Position numbers and translations under genes: made by a program. A stretch of 51,647 bases of DNA from Bdellovibrionales bacterium Ga0074137 (GTDB lineage Bacteria > Bdellovibrionota > Bdellovibrionia > Bdellovibrionales > JAMPXM01): NCBI GenBank assembly GCA_001464715.1, contig LNDT01000007.1, positions 1 to 51,647 on the forward strand, in the 5' to 3' direction. Below are positions 16,450 to 24,699 of this stretch, in pieces. Numbering within the stretch: position 1 is the stretch's first letter; each line of letters opens with the position of its first letter. The notes under the pieces are model-generated. The model did no database searches. It saw nothing but the letters and a program-made list of their open reading frames with translations, and was not told the origin of the DNA.

Positions 16450-17055
16450 GTGAATTTCACCGCGCCGAAAACAACGACGATAGCCCCTTCTTTTCGAACT
16501 TTTCTCTCGGCTAGTCTTGGCGCCGCTACTGCGTTCGTTTTGCCTGCTGCCGCTCTCGCCGCTTCTGCTGGACATTACGTTCCTAAAGCCAAACCGGCTC
16601 CGACAACGCCTTCGGCCACCTACTCGGGCGGTAGTCCTATCGATATGACCAACGGTGGATTCTTTAACAACGGAACTTTCGGCCAACCCAACGCCGACCT
16701 CGAAAAGTGGGCTCAAAGCCCGACATGGGCGGTGAGCCTTTCAGAACTCGCTTACAGCTTTGATGAGAAAGATAGATTTGTTGAAACTCTGAATGAACGC
16801 ATCCAGCACTTTGAACACGCTGTCTGGAACTATTCACAAGTGACTGAAGTTAGTAAACCCGAAGGTGTTGCTCACGCTCAAAAAATGACCGCCGAACTCA
16901 ATCCAAAAATCGAACGTGCGCGAGACGCTTGGTCAAAAGCAAAGTCTTCGGGTCGATCCGATTGGGAAGCGACTTCGAACGAAGCGAAAAAAGCGTTTCT
17001 TGATTTGCAGGCATTTTCTTACGGACTTCATAAGAACGTCAGTACGAAGCGATAA
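16450..17055 (+). CDS. Secreted protein of unknown function
   Basis: A 201-residue protein starting at GTG 16450, with AAAGGA six bases upstream. The signal peptide is long (hydrophobic core about residues 16-38, ending PAAALAAS). A Pro/Thr-rich linker (KPAPTTPSATYSGG) leads to a Gly/Asn stretch (NGGFFNNGTFGQ), followed by an amphipathic helical domain (FVETLNERIQHFEHAVWNYS). No Cys in the mature part and no recognised family. Its last 17 bases overlap the 3' end of the convergent PilZ gene. Confidence 0.72.
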   Translation: MNFTAPKTTTIAPSFRTFLSASLGAATAFVLPAAALAASAGHYVPKAKPAPTTPSATYSGGSPIDMTNGGFFNNGTFGQPNADLEKWAQSPTWAVSLSELAYSFDEKDRFVETLNERIQHFEHAVWNYSQVTEVSKPEGVAHAQKMTAELNPKIERARDAWSKAKSSGRSDWEATSNEAKKAFLDLQAFSYGLHKNVSTKR

Positions 17056-17716
17056 ACCGAAAGCCCGCTGTCTGCTGCCTGACACCCATGAACTGATCAA
17101 CAAATCCACCAGCGAAGGTCGACCAAACGACTTTCGCTTCGAGTCGGTTTTTTTTGCCGGCCTCCGTCGATGAATTATAGACGATCTGCACGGATTGTTT
17201 GGGCTCGAGTTTGTAGAGACTTGGCACCGAGAGCCTTGCGCCCATCTGTGCAAAATCCAAAAACCGTCCCCGATGAACGCGCCCTTGTTGATCAATCACT
17301 TGAACTTCTTCTTCGCGACGCGCCCGCGGGTGCAGCCGATGACTTGATGTTTGGCCCGATCGGTACTTATCGACAACGGCCGAAAGATCAGACACTTCCA
17401 ACGGCTCTTGAAGAAGCCGCAATCTTTCAAGCTTCATGGCTTTTAGACGGGCCTGGGGTTCAATGCTTTTCGCCATTGCGATAATCGAGGCGGAATGGAA
17501 TCTTCGACGCACCCGCAGCGACATCTCGATATGCCGATCGCTAAACGCCGGAACTCTTAAAATCAGAATGTCCATTGGGAACGAGACTAGGCCGTGAACC
17601 ACGGCCTCCATAGAAAGAAACTCTCGGACAGTGTACTTCATCGGATTTCGAAGGGTCGCTCGGATTTTTTCCAGATCCTCGCCGGGAGATGAAACGACTG
17701 CGATTCTTGTCAGCAT
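17039..17716 (-). CDS. PilZ-domain protein with degenerate receiver-like N-terminus
   Basis: A 225-residue protein. Residues 1-115 look like a receiver fold (ILILRVPAFSDRHIEMSL, IIAMAKS), but the conserved phospho-acceptor Asp and the acidic pair of true receivers are not evident, so phosphorylation is doubtful. Residues about 125-222 match PilZ, the c-di-GMP binding domain: an Arg-rich entry (HRLHPRARREE, including R127/R131) and D154-F-A-Q-M-G159 in place of the D/NxSxxG motif, with Ala replacing Ser. It probably reports c-di-GMP level to an envelope or motility target. It ends inside the convergent secreted-protein gene. A 176-base spacer lies upstream of it. Confidence 0.75.
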   Translation of the reverse strand: MLTRIAVVSSPGEDLEKIRATLRNPMKYTVREFLSMEAVVHGLVSFPMDILILRVPAFSDRHIEMSLRVRRRFHSASIIAMAKSIEPQARLKAMKLERLRLLQEPLEVSDLSAVVDKYRSGQTSSHRLHPRARREEEVQVIDQQGRVHRGRFLDFAQMGARLSVPSLYKLEPKQSVQIVYNSSTEAGKKNRLEAKVVWSTFAGGFVDQFMGVRQQTAGFRFIASY

Positions 17717-17845
17717 GCTTCACTACAGAAGCAAAAAGAGGCCCGTTGGAACTAGCCTCAAAGACAGCTAGAATCGAAATCGCCGATGGAAGCTGTCGAA
17801 GTCCTAGTCAACTCTCTAGCTTACCCATCGGCTCTTAGAAATCCC

Positions 17846-17860
17846 GTCTCAACGTGAGAC
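17846..17860 (-). terminator. Short hairpin downstream of the lipoprotein gene
   Basis: Perfect 6-bp stem GTCTCA-ACG-TGAGAC, 32 bases past the stop of the minus-strand lipoprotein gene. The downstream tail on the minus strand (GGGATTTC) is only weakly U-rich, so the terminator role is tentative. A second inverted repeat, GACAGCT/AGCTGTC with a 21-base loop (17763-17769 with 17791-17797), lies further along in the same spacer. Confidence 0.3.
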
Positions 17861-17892
17861 AATCCATTCGAACAGGAATATCGAGCGCCCGA

Positions 17893-18621
17893 TTAGAGCG
17901 CCGCGCACATCGCTGCACCAGTTTCAGGGCTGCAGCCTGTCCACGCCGTCGATTTGCAAGTGCCGCCGTTCGCATCTGTTTTCCACTTTCCTGTCGCCTG
18001 GCACGCTGCCCATGCGGGGCTATTGATGTCTGCCATTTGAGCGCGAGTTTCAGTCATCAACTGCTCAACGAGACCGATCGTCATCTCTCGCGATAGAGCG
18101 AGCGACTGAGCGATTTGATCGAGGGCTTGATTTGTTGGCAATTTGTAAGTCGCCACTCGGCGCATTTCGTCGCTCGAAAGACCCATGGCCGAAAGAGCCT
18201 GAACGTCGCCACCCGCAGCACTTTGAAGAACGGTGGTTAAACGCGCGGCCGATTCCAAAGGTAGACCATACTTTGAAGCGATATCATTGACGGCCGCTGA
18301 CGGCGCCGAAAGAGCTAAAGCTGATCCGACGGCTGGAGAAAAGCCGGCGGTAGAATACCGAGACGCGCATGAATCCCAGACGCGACTGCATGAGCGGTGC
18401 AATCGACCCCATCGGTCGCGAATTTCGCGACATTGTTGAACGTAGCCGCCGCGACACGTGGGCCGATCGTCAAGCGCACGATCAATCGCGATAGCGCCAG
18501 CAACGATGGCAATCGTGCCGCCGATGACACGAGCGTCATCAGACTCACAAGCCGTGGTACCTACCACAGTGGCAGTAAGAGCGAACAAAGTGACAAGAGA
18601 ACGGAGCGACAGAAGTTTCAT
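17893..18621 (-). CDS. Cys-rich lipoprotein of unknown function
   Basis: The frame is open to 18798, but the ATG at 18619-18621 is chosen because it begins the signal peptide (MKLLSLRSLVTLFALTATVV) with lipobox TTAC (Cys at residue 25) and has GGA eight bases upstream. The product is 242 residues. After the lipobox comes a hydrophobic Gly/Ala stretch (IGGTIAIVAGAIAIDRAL), then a Cys-rich segment (TCRGGYVQQCREI, CSRVWDSCASRY). A helical middle follows, then a C-terminal Cys cluster (ACQATGKW, TCKSTAW, GCSPETGAAMC). Disulfide-bonded surface lipoprotein is the best description; no family recognised. It is divergent from hrpB. Confidence 0.72.
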   Translation of the reverse strand: MKLLSLRSLVTLFALTATVVGTTACESDDARVIGGTIAIVAGAIAIDRALDDRPTCRGGYVQQCREIRDRWGRLHRSCSRVWDSCASRYSTAGFSPAVGSALALSAPSAAVNDIASKYGLPLESAARLTTVLQSAAGGDVQALSAMGLSSDEMRRVATYKLPTNQALDQIAQSLALSREMTIGLVEQLMTETRAQMADINSPAWAACQATGKWKTDANGGTCKSTAWTGCSPETGAAMCAAL

Positions 18622-18644
18622 GGCAGGATCCCCCATTAAATTAG

Positions 18645-18675
18645 AACCACATTTCACATCAGTGTGAGTGGTGTT
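18645..18675. promoter_or_regulatory. Inverted repeat in the lipoprotein/hrpB divergent spacer
   Basis: TCACA-TCAG-TGTGA (18654-18658 with 18663-18667), extended by AACCAC on the left and GTGGTGTT on the right with small bulges. It sits 24-54 bases upstream of the lipoprotein ATG, where a regulator could bind. The half-sites are in the reverse order to a CRP site, so CRP is not indicated. No cognate regulator is identified. Confidence 0.3.
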
Positions 18676-18798
18676 ATTTTGATTCCGAAACAGCCGAAGC
18701 CGTTTGACCGAACCGTGAGGGAGCAAGCGCTGGGCCATCACGTTAACGCGCGGCGGGGTGCGAGACGGCGCCAGTTTCCCTAGCATCGGTGACTGCAA

Positions 18799-21435
18799 AT
18801 GAAGAATCTGATGGCACTTCCCTTTGATGAATCCTGGTCAGAGATCAAAGCGAAATTGTTGTCGCATCGCAATCTTGTGCTCGTTGCCGAGCCCGGTGCG
18901 GGAAAAACCACACGCTTCCCAGCCATGCTGATCGATGACGGAATTGTGTCGGCCTCTGGTCAAGTCGCAGTCCTTGAACCACGACGCCTAGCCGCTCGCG
19001 CCGCTGCCACTCGAATTTCCGAAGAGCGGGGCTGGCCGATGAAATCGAAAGTCGGTTACAGCGTCCGGTTCGATCATCAACTCACCGACTCAACCCGCCT
19101 CGCATTTTTCACCGAAGGTCTTTTCCTTCGCCGCCTCGCTTCGAACCCTCGATTGACCGGAATCGAATGCGTGGTCTTGGACGAATTTCACGAGCGAAGT
19201 CGATTCACTGATTTGGCGATAGCTGTGCTTAAAGAACTTCAAATGCTAGAGCGACCTGATCTGAGGATTGTGGTGATGTCGGCGACAATCGACGCCGACC
19301 GCATCGCATCTTACCTAGCTATCGACAGCGGCGGCGAACTTCTGAAAGCACCTATCGTTCGTGTCCCCGGCCGTACCTTCCCAATTGAAATTCGCCACAC
19401 CAATGAACCACTAACTCTAGCGACCTCGCGCGATTGGTGCGATAAAGTTGCGGGAAAAATTCAAAGTATTTCCAAAGACCCAAGCCTCACGGACGAAGCC
19501 CGCGGCGATCTTTTGGTCTTCCTCCCAGGAGTTGGAGAGATCCGTCGCGTTCGGGAAAGTCTTGAAATCGATTCCTCCCTTCGGCAACGCTTTCAGGTGT
19601 TAGAGCTACACGGAAGTCTCTCGCTTCAAGAGCAGTCTCGTGTCTTGGAATCGCGAAGACCGACGGATCAACCACGAATTATTCTTTCGACAAATATTGC
19701 AGAGACATCGCTCACGATTGACGGCGTAAAGTCCGTTGTCGACACGGGGCTTGCCAGAGTGGCGAGGGCTGATCGCCTTGGATTTTCGCAACTGCACATC
19801 GAGCGAATCTCGATGGCGTCGGCCACGCAACGTGCCGGTCGCGCCGGTCGGCAAGCTCCAGGATTTTGTTTCCGACTCTGGTCACGGCTTGATGAAAACT
19901 CTTTTTCCAGTTTTGACGAAGCCGAACTGCACCGCGTGGATCTGGCGGATTCACTTTTAGAACTCTACAATCTTGGCATCACTGATCCACGTCAGTTCGA
20001 ATGGTTTGAGCGCCCCGAGAGTTTGGCTCTTGAATCGGCGCTTCAACTTTTAAAAAGTCTTGAGGCGATTGATTCCTCTTTTCGCCTCACACCTCTCGGT
20101 AAAGAAATGCACCGAACAGGCTTACCGGCACGCAGCGCACGAATGCTTGTCGCCGCCAGGCGCGGAGAAATTAAGTCAGTACCTGAAAAGACAGCCGTCA
20201 CTTTAGCAGCGATCCTCGCAGGAATTCTCAGTGAAAAGGACATTCTTAACGATCGATCGGCTTCGCACAGAAATGCGGGTTCTCCGAAGTCCGGCCAAGA
20301 GTGCGATCTTTATGAACGAGCGCTCGCGCTGACCGGCCACTCACGAGCCATGGTTGACCGGGTCTCATTACAAACTTTAAGACGAGTGATTGATCAAGCG
20401 ATCGACCGTCAAGGAGAAGCCATCGAAACCGTGGTCGCCGATTGGAGCGAACCCGCCGTGGCCGAACTACTTTTCAAAGGGTTCCCCGACCGCGTCGCGC
20501 GTCGCCGTAAAGGCTCTTCTGGTAATGCTTTTGGTGGCGCTCGAATGGTTGGCGGGAAAGGGATTGAGCTTCATGCATCCTCCCTCGTTCGCGACTCCGA
20601 ATTTTTCTTCGCACTGAAAGGTGATGGCGGACGGCAAGCAGGCCGCCACGACTCGGTCGCAACGCTTGCGTCAGGCCTATCGAAGCCATGGATTCTAAAT
20701 TTTGCGAGCGACCGGTGCCATGACCGTCAAAGTCTTACCTTTGACGAAGACAGTCTTACCGTCTTTCAAGTTCGGTCCATGACTTATCTTGATCTTCCAC
20801 TGACTGATGGGCATCGAGAAAAAGCAGATCCCAACGACGCTTTGGCACTTCTCAAAGAAGAGGCCTTAAAAAGAAAAAGTCTTTTGCTCCAAAAACCCGC
20901 TCTTGAGATTTTCCACAAAAGACTTCGAAAAATCGAAACTCTCACGACGGACGTGATCGACAGCTCGTGGATTTCGACCCTTGAACTTATGCTTTTCGGA
21001 AAAACATCGTTTCAATTTCTACTGAGCGACGAAGGCGCAGAAAAATTCACTGAGGCGTGGGAGAGGTGTTTGGCTGAAGAGAGTCCCTTGATTTCAAAAG
21101 CACTTCGCGACCTCGCACCGTCTCACTTTCAGGCGCCCACAGGAAACCGATTTCGAATTGATTATCCCGACAATCAACCGCCCTTCGTCGAAGTCAGACT
21201 TCAGGAGCTCTTTGGACTTAAATCTCAGCCCATCGTTGGCGGCCAACCGCTGACGTTTCATCTTTTGGGGCCGAACTATCGTCCCGTTCAGGTGACATCC
21301 GATCTTCCCGGTTTCTGGAAAGGATCATACTTTGAAGTGCGTAAGGAACTAAAAAGTCGTTACCCAAAACACGCATGGCCTGAAAATCCAGCCGATGCAA
21401 CTCCCGAGGCCAAAGGCCCCAGAAGACGTCAGTGA
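18799..21435 (+). CDS. hrpB: ATP-dependent helicase HrpB (DEAH family)
   Basis: An 878-residue DExH-box helicase. Motif I is AEPGAGKTTR (Lys36), motif II DEFH (128-131), motif III SAT (161-163) and motif VI QRAGRAGR (about 344-351). These are followed by the helicase-associated HA2 region and the HrpB-specific C-terminal domain (EVRLQELFGLKSQPIVGG, LTFHLLGPNYRPVQVTSD). Length fits HrpB (about 810-880). It is an RNA-type helicase whose bacterial role is poorly defined. The ATG at 18799 is the first in frame. The gene is convergent with the LON-domain gene, only three bases apart. Confidence 0.95.
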   Translation: MKNLMALPFDESWSEIKAKLLSHRNLVLVAEPGAGKTTRFPAMLIDDGIVSASGQVAVLEPRRLAARAAATRISEERGWPMKSKVGYSVRFDHQLTDSTRLAFFTEGLFLRRLASNPRLTGIECVVLDEFHERSRFTDLAIAVLKELQMLERPDLRIVVMSATIDADRIASYLAIDSGGELLKAPIVRVPGRTFPIEIRHTNEPLTLATSRDWCDKVAGKIQSISKDPSLTDEARGDLLVFLPGVGEIRRVRESLEIDSSLRQRFQVLELHGSLSLQEQSRVLESRRPTDQPRIILSTNIAETSLTIDGVKSVVDTGLARVARADRLGFSQLHIERISMASATQRAGRAGRQAPGFCFRLWSRLDENSFSSFDEAELHRVDLADSLLELYNLGITDPRQFEWFERPESLALESALQLLKSLEAIDSSFRLTPLGKEMHRTGLPARSARMLVAARRGEIKSVPEKTAVTLAAILAGILSEKDILNDRSASHRNAGSPKSGQECDLYERALALTGHSRAMVDRVSLQTLRRVIDQAIDRQGEAIETVVADWSEPAVAELLFKGFPDRVARRRKGSSGNAFGGARMVGGKGIELHASSLVRDSEFFFALKGDGGRQAGRHDSVATLASGLSKPWILNFASDRCHDRQSLTFDEDSLTVFQVRSMTYLDLPLTDGHREKADPNDALALLKEEALKRKSLLLQKPALEIFHKRLRKIETLTTDVIDSSWISTLELMLFGKTSFQFLLSDEGAEKFTEAWERCLAEESPLISKALRDLAPSHFQAPTGNRFRIDYPDNQPPFVEVRLQELFGLKSQPIVGGQPLTFHLLGPNYRPVQVTSDLPGFWKGSYFEVRKELKSRYPKHAWPENPADATPEAKGPRRRQ

Positions 21436-21438
21436 CAA

Positions 21439-22092
21439 CTACTGGGAAGGGCCCTCTGATTCGACGGCCATCGCCAGCTGCGCGCACCGCTCATCGACCG
21501 AGTCGGCTTCGAGAAGAGTTTGCTGAAGATCAGAATCAAGAACCATCAAAGAACAAATCGCGTTGATTCGCTGTTCAGCCGTAGCGAGTTTAGCCATGAA
21601 CTGCTCCCTCGCGACTTCGTCATGAACGTGAAGACTCATCCATCGACCCAAGTCTTTCATCAAACGATGAAGTATAAAAATATTCTCGTTCGAAAGAGTG
21701 GTCGCTTCGCGTATCCAGCGAGCTTTTGCTTTTAAGTAAGGTTCTTCCCCTTCGATGACATTCTCAAGCCGAACTTTTCCGACGGCCTCAAGAAGGATCA
21801 ACATCGTTTTGTCGGGACGGCGTTCAAGAACAACGACTTTTCCAACACCAGCAACAGACCGCAGTCGGCCCTGGACACCAATGGCCTGAACTTTTTGAGA
21901 CGACGGCTCTGAGTAAGCGAGCGCGACGAGAGTGTCTGTCTTCAACGCATCTTCAACCATCTTGATGTAGCGGGGTTCAAAAATATTCAGCGGCTTGGTC
22001 GTCTGCGGAAACAGCGTCACACGCGTCAGAGGAAACACGGCAACTTCGATCAAATCTTTCGTCAGATCTTTGGAACTTGAACCATCGCTCAT
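21439..22092 (-). CDS. LON substrate-binding-domain protein
   Basis: A 217-residue protein corresponding to the N-terminal (substrate-binding) domain of Lon, without the AAA or protease domains. The entry motif VAVFPLTRVTLFPQTTKPLN, the block NIFEPRYIKMVEDAL, and IGVQGRLRSVAGVGKVVVL are typical. Stand-alone LON-domain proteins are common in Proteobacteria and related phyla. They are assumed to bind unfolded or regulatory proteins, but their role is not established. It is divergent from the sua5 gene with an 88-base spacer that should carry both promoters. Confidence 0.9.
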   Translation of the reverse strand: MSDGSSSKDLTKDLIEVAVFPLTRVTLFPQTTKPLNIFEPRYIKMVEDALKTDTLVALAYSEPSSQKVQAIGVQGRLRSVAGVGKVVVLERRPDKTMLILLEAVGKVRLENVIEGEEPYLKAKARWIREATTLSNENIFILHRLMKDLGRWMSLHVHDEVAREQFMAKLATAEQRINAICSLMVLDSDLQQTLLEADSVDERCAQLAMAVESEGPSQ

Positions 22093-22180
22093 TTTGAAAG
22101 TTAACCACGACTTTCCTTTGTTGTCAGGTGCTACACTCGGACTCCTTGTCAGTCCAAGTTCGAGAGTTTAGGATTCGCTG

Positions 22181-23236
22181 ATGTCGATCGACCAAGAAAC
22201 ACAGATCACACTCGCCGTGAAACATTTAAAATCTGGGCACTGCGTGGCAATCCCAACAGAGACTGTCTATGGTCTGGCGGGGCGAATTGATTCCGACGAA
22301 GCTCTTAAAGCTATTTTCCAACACAAAATGCGCCCAAGCTTTGATCCATTGATCGTTCACATTTCGAATCTGGGTCAAATTCCTGCGCTAGTGAAAGACT
22401 GGCCACTTTCTGCCGATTCGTTGGCCCGGCGTTTTTGGCCCGGTGCTCTTACTCTGGTCGTAAAAAAGTCGGACGCTGTGAGTCCGATTATCTCATCGGG
22501 ACTCGATACCGTCGGACTTCGTCTACCAAGTCACCCCGTGGCTCGAGCCTTGATCGAAAGAACTGGCGTACCGCTGGCGGCCCCAAGCGCCAATCGCTTT
22601 GGTCGAACGTCACCGACGACGGCCGATCATGTTCGGGTGGAATTTCCAGAGGCCATAAAAAGTGGAGCGATTCAGGTTCTTGATGGTGGCCCCTGCCACC
22701 TCGGTGTCGAGTCCACGGTGTGTCGCGTGACCGAAGACGAAGTTTCAATACTTCGACCCGGTGGCGTCACCGAAGAAGAAATTCGAGCCCATTTTAAGTC
22801 CTCCGATGTACCGGCTCTTCAAAATGTCCGCGTCACTCGCGACGTGGGACACCATTCAAGCCCAGGACATACCGAACACCACTACGAGACACAGAAACCG
22901 CTGCTCGTCGTTTGGCATTTAGGCGTTTTGCCATCGCCTTGGAAAACATTGGGCGACTCGATCGAAATCGAAGGGCAACACTTTGTACGAACGAAGTTTC
23001 GGGAGATCACGCTGTCAGAAAATCCGACTCTTGCGGCTCGTGAACTTTACTCGAAACTTCGCGAGGCCGATCTTGATCCCACCAGCGATGCGCTTGTGAT
23101 TCAACGAGTGATCGACTCGGAGGCGCCCGAAGATGGGCTCTGGGCCGCTATCGACGACCGACTCAAGCGTGCGGCCCGTCGGACAGTTGGAATTGAGTTA
23201 CTGGCATCGCCGAAATGGCCGTCGAGGTCCCGATAA
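22181..23236 (+). CDS. sua5: L-threonylcarbamoyladenylate synthase (Sua5 type)
   Basis: A 351-residue enzyme that makes threonylcarbamoyl-AMP from Thr, bicarbonate and ATP, the first step of the t6A37 modification of ANN-decoding tRNAs. The YrdC domain shows PTETVYGL (25-32), KMRPSFDPL (49-57) and the signature APSANRFGRTSPT. The C-terminal Sua5 domain (about 210-350) is present, which distinguishes Sua5 from the short TsaC. Its last 74 bases overlap the convergent histidine-kinase-like gene, an unusually long overlap for a housekeeping gene. Confidence 0.93.
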   Translation: MSIDQETQITLAVKHLKSGHCVAIPTETVYGLAGRIDSDEALKAIFQHKMRPSFDPLIVHISNLGQIPALVKDWPLSADSLARRFWPGALTLVVKKSDAVSPIISSGLDTVGLRLPSHPVARALIERTGVPLAAPSANRFGRTSPTTADHVRVEFPEAIKSGAIQVLDGGPCHLGVESTVCRVTEDEVSILRPGGVTEEEIRAHFKSSDVPALQNVRVTRDVGHHSSPGHTEHHYETQKPLLVVWHLGVLPSPWKTLGDSIEIEGQHFVRTKFREITLSENPTLAARELYSKLREADLDPTSDALVIQRVIDSEAPEDGLWAAIDDRLKRAARRTVGIELLASPKWPSRSR

Positions 23237-24419
23237 TTCTAAGCTCCAAGGCGGTTCGGCTACCCACTCCCAGGCGGGCCATTCGGTCCAACTTACCATT
23301 CCACTTAGCGGTCAGCTCCTTGATCGCGTGGAACTCTTCTTCGACTTTCTTATTGGGGGAGGCAAGTCCGCGTCCATTGTCTTCGACGGCAATCTCGATG
23401 GTTCGAACACCATAGCGAATTGAAAGACGAATAACGCCTTCGCGTTTTCGACGCCCGATTTCAGGAAGTGACTCGAGCGCTAGGTCGAGACACGCCGTCA
23501 CGCCTTTCTCCAAAGTATCGAGATCTGCTGCGACGATGGCCTCTCCATCATAACCGGCGGCGGGCGCAAAAAAAACAAAACGAATAGGTCCGGAGATCCT
23601 TCCTTCGGCCCGCCCCTCACTCTGAAAGTCAGAAAAAACTTTTCTGAGTCGAGTGACGATTTGCACAAACGGGGTCTGCGACAATTCAAGCTCGGGAAAA
23701 AAAATATCGGACGCCGGTCGACCGCGCGAAAGATCACCCGTTGAATTTTCCAAGCGAGTGCGACCCCAAAGGCGTTCTCTCGCTAGGTGAACCGCTTCGT
23801 TGGATGTGCCGACCTGTATTCGAACTCTTTCTAGGCTCTCCCTGGCTGTCCGAAGTGATGTTTGAAATTCAACGGCGTGGCTAAAAGCCACACGCCCAGA
23901 AAAAATCAGAGCTGCCAAAAACAAAGTGCCGCTGAACGTAAGAAGTGAGTCATCGCGAATCGCCAAATTGAAATCGAGGCTTGATAGATCTCGGGCTAAA
24001 TTAAAACTCCCAATGCCAATCGAACCCGCAGCCAAAAGACCAATCACCAGCAGCGGAAAGAAACGTCGATTTCCCTGATACACCAAGCTCGATACCAGAA
24101 TCGCGGCGGCGAAAACAAAGCGCTGATCCTGCGCGTCCAGAGCCCCTAACGGTGACAGCCAAATCGCCGCGACAGCAAAAACCCAAACCGTTAAGCTCCC
24201 GCGCGGTACGCGCCAAGGGCTAAGGACGGAGACCGCAAATGCGATCAGTGACGCAAAGAGGTGGGCACCGGACAGCGCCCGGCCCGACGCGACGGAAAGT
24301 CCGACCGCGGCTAAAATTAGGGCGAATCCAGCGGTGAAGAACCAGACAGCGGTCGACCGCTCGTCGAAAGCACGAACCGTATGGATCCAGAAATTCGGCC
24401 AAACTGAGGTTTTAGACAT
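23163..24419 (-). CDS. Membrane histidine-kinase-like ATPase
   Basis: A 418-residue protein. I prefer ATG 24419, where TAGGGG lies nine bases upstream, over ATG 24428, which touches the same motif. The N-terminal half has about five to six hydrophobic segments (WFFTAGFALILAAVGLSVAS through LLTFSGTLFLAALIF), then a coiled stretch. The C-terminal half resembles HATPase_c: an N-box-like ACLDLALESL, a G1 motif VEDNGRGL and a degenerate G2 (LGVGSRTALEL). I see no HisKA H-box with a conserved His-Glu, so it may be a diverged or non-phosphorylating member. The 3' end overlaps sua5 by 74 bases. Confidence 0.72.
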   Translation of the reverse strand: MSKTSVWPNFWIHTVRAFDERSTAVWFFTAGFALILAAVGLSVASGRALSGAHLFASLIAFAVSVLSPWRVPRGSLTVWVFAVAAIWLSPLGALDAQDQRFVFAAAILVSSLVYQGNRRFFPLLVIGLLAAGSIGIGSFNLARDLSSLDFNLAIRDDSLLTFSGTLFLAALIFSGRVAFSHAVEFQTSLRTARESLERVRIQVGTSNEAVHLARERLWGRTRLENSTGDLSRGRPASDIFFPELELSQTPFVQIVTRLRKVFSDFQSEGRAEGRISGPIRFVFFAPAAGYDGEAIVAADLDTLEKGVTACLDLALESLPEIGRRKREGVIRLSIRYGVRTIEIAVEDNGRGLASPNKKVEEEFHAIKELTAKWNGKLDRMARLGVGSRTALELRIIGTSTAISAMPVTQFQLSDGPHA

Positions 24420-24456
24420 GGTACGCATCCCCTAAGACGCGAAGGGTTGCACGCCC

Positions 24457-24542
24457 GGGGCCAGAGTTGCGGACTCGCAGAACCCTGGTTTGTAGGCCAC
24501 AGAAGCTGTGACTTCCACCTAAAAGGCGGCCGGTACTGCCCC
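24457..24542. other. GC-rich intergenic segment with nested hairpins
   Basis: Within the 280-base spacer between the kinase-like gene and the response regulator (24420-24699), GGGG at 24457-24460 can pair with CCCC at 24539-24542. That pairing encloses three hairpins: CCAGAGTT...AACCCTGG (24461-24488), CACAG-AAG-CTGTG, and CCACCT-AAA-AGGCGG. The layout is that of a multibranched RNA, riboswitch or small RNA. The strand is not decided, and the known classes I considered do not match. The rest of the spacer to 24699 is AT-rich and should hold the regulator's promoter. Confidence 0.35.
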
Positions 24543-24699
24543 TGAATATTCTCGATTTTTTGAGTTTAAGGGGTTCAAAACCTTATTTGGTCACGTCGTC
24601 TTGATCGCGACAGGCATCAGAAGTGTTAAGATTGTGTTTTCGATTCTGACATTTGTGTAACCTGAAGCGCCAGTCGGTTAACCTAATAATGAACTTGTT

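Noticed and set aside
18645-18675. CRP binding site
   Set aside because: The half-sites are TCACA-N4-TGTGA, the reverse order and wrong spacing for TGTGA-N6-TCACA.
24457-24542. GEMM (c-di-GMP) riboswitch, 6S RNA or SRP RNA
   Set aside because: The hallmark conserved bases of these RNAs could not be found; only generic hairpins are present.
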